NCBI RefSeq assembly: GCF_009392895.1
Contig: NZ_CP045489.1
Coordinates: forward strand, 248,001-312,000
Length of the DNA stretch: 64,000 nt
DNA from: Natronorubrum aibiense
GTDB taxonomy: Archaea; Halobacteriota; Halobacteria; Halobacteriales; Natrialbaceae
Reading direction: 5' to 3'
The number at the start of each line of letters is the position of its first letter. Position 1 is the stretch's first letter. Made by a program: the position numbers and the translations under genes. Shown here piece by piece: positions 63,925 to 64,000 of the stretch. The notes beneath the pieces were generated by a model that was given only the letters and a program-made list of their open reading frames with translations, made no database searches and was not told the DNA's origin.

Positions 63925-64000
63925 CAGGCTCGGTTTTTGCTACACCACTCTTCGAACGCATTCTCGAATTCGCTGAATAAGTTCCGATGAAAGTCACCGA
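63925..64000 (-). CDS. C-terminal end of a gene cut by the window edge
   Basis: The minus-strand frame reads GDFHRNLFSEFENAFEEWCS then KNRA and TGA at 63925-63927. It is open to the last base of the window. Too short to assign, but the amphipathic helix and position suggest it is co-transcribed with the 75-residue protein downstream. Confidence 0.5.

Overview
The window comes from a halophilic archaeon (class Halobacteria). The proteins are strongly acidic, secreted proteins carry twin-arginine signals, many genes start with an ATG directly downstream of a TATA-like box, and the insertion sequences (ISH8, IS6-type, IS5-type, IS200/IS605 and IS1341-type) are haloarchaeal kinds. The density of IS elements, gene relics and plasmid-type small genes points to a megaplasmid or an accessory chromosomal region. 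No tRNA, rRNA, CRISPR array or replication gene was seen.

1-10.4 kb: an acyl-CoA catabolic module with a thiolase (cut by the window edge), an acyl-CoA dehydrogenase, an AMP-forming acyl-CoA ligase, a TAXI-type TRAP importer (fused permease plus binding protein), a glutaryl-CoA-dehydrogenase-like enzyme and an IclR regulator. Palindromic candidate operators lie before gcdH and before the IclR gene. 10.4-20.5 kb: a degraded integrase, then a complete siderophore operon on the minus strand in the order dat-ddc-iucA-acyltransferase-N-hydroxylase-iucC-MFS. This is the rhizobactin/schizokinen gene order. Its TATA box lies between two DtxR/IdeR-type iron boxes. 20.5-22.4 kb: an IS630 relic, then divergent nikR and a nickel/cobalt transporter.

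22.4-28.9 kb: a mobile-element graveyard with a secreted beta-helix protein, an Lrp-like regulator, an EF-1alpha fragment, a frameshifted IS5 element and an intact tnpA-tnpB IS200/IS605 element. 28.9-41.5 kb: a high-GC divergent catabolic locus. The minus-strand arm encodes a PotABCD-like ABC importer with an embedded M24 (creatinase/ectoine-hydrolase-like) enzyme. The plus-strand arm encodes an M20 amidohydrolase, a creatininase-family amidohydrolase, a two-subunit CoA-transferase and a class III aminotransferase. An acyl-CoA ligase converges on it. I read this as import, ring or amide opening, deacylation, transamination and CoA activation of an unknown nitrogenous compound.

41.5-45 kb: fragments of an aminotransferase, an asparaginase, an ornithine cyclodeaminase and transposases, ending in an in-frame transposase/D-aminoacylase chimera. 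44.8-49 kb: an IclR regulator, a Baeyer-Villiger monooxygenase and an esterase, which together suggest ketone degradation. 49.3-52 kb: an IS6 element and an ISH8 element. 52-64 kb: plasmid-type cargo. It includes a coiled-coil protein, a TRAM protein, two PadR-like paralogues, a GHKL-ATPase/zincin fusion divergent from a winged-helix regulator, a solitary TnpB element, a probable toxin-antitoxin pair, an ArdC-like metallopeptidase, a HalOD1 protein and several conserved small proteins of unknown function.
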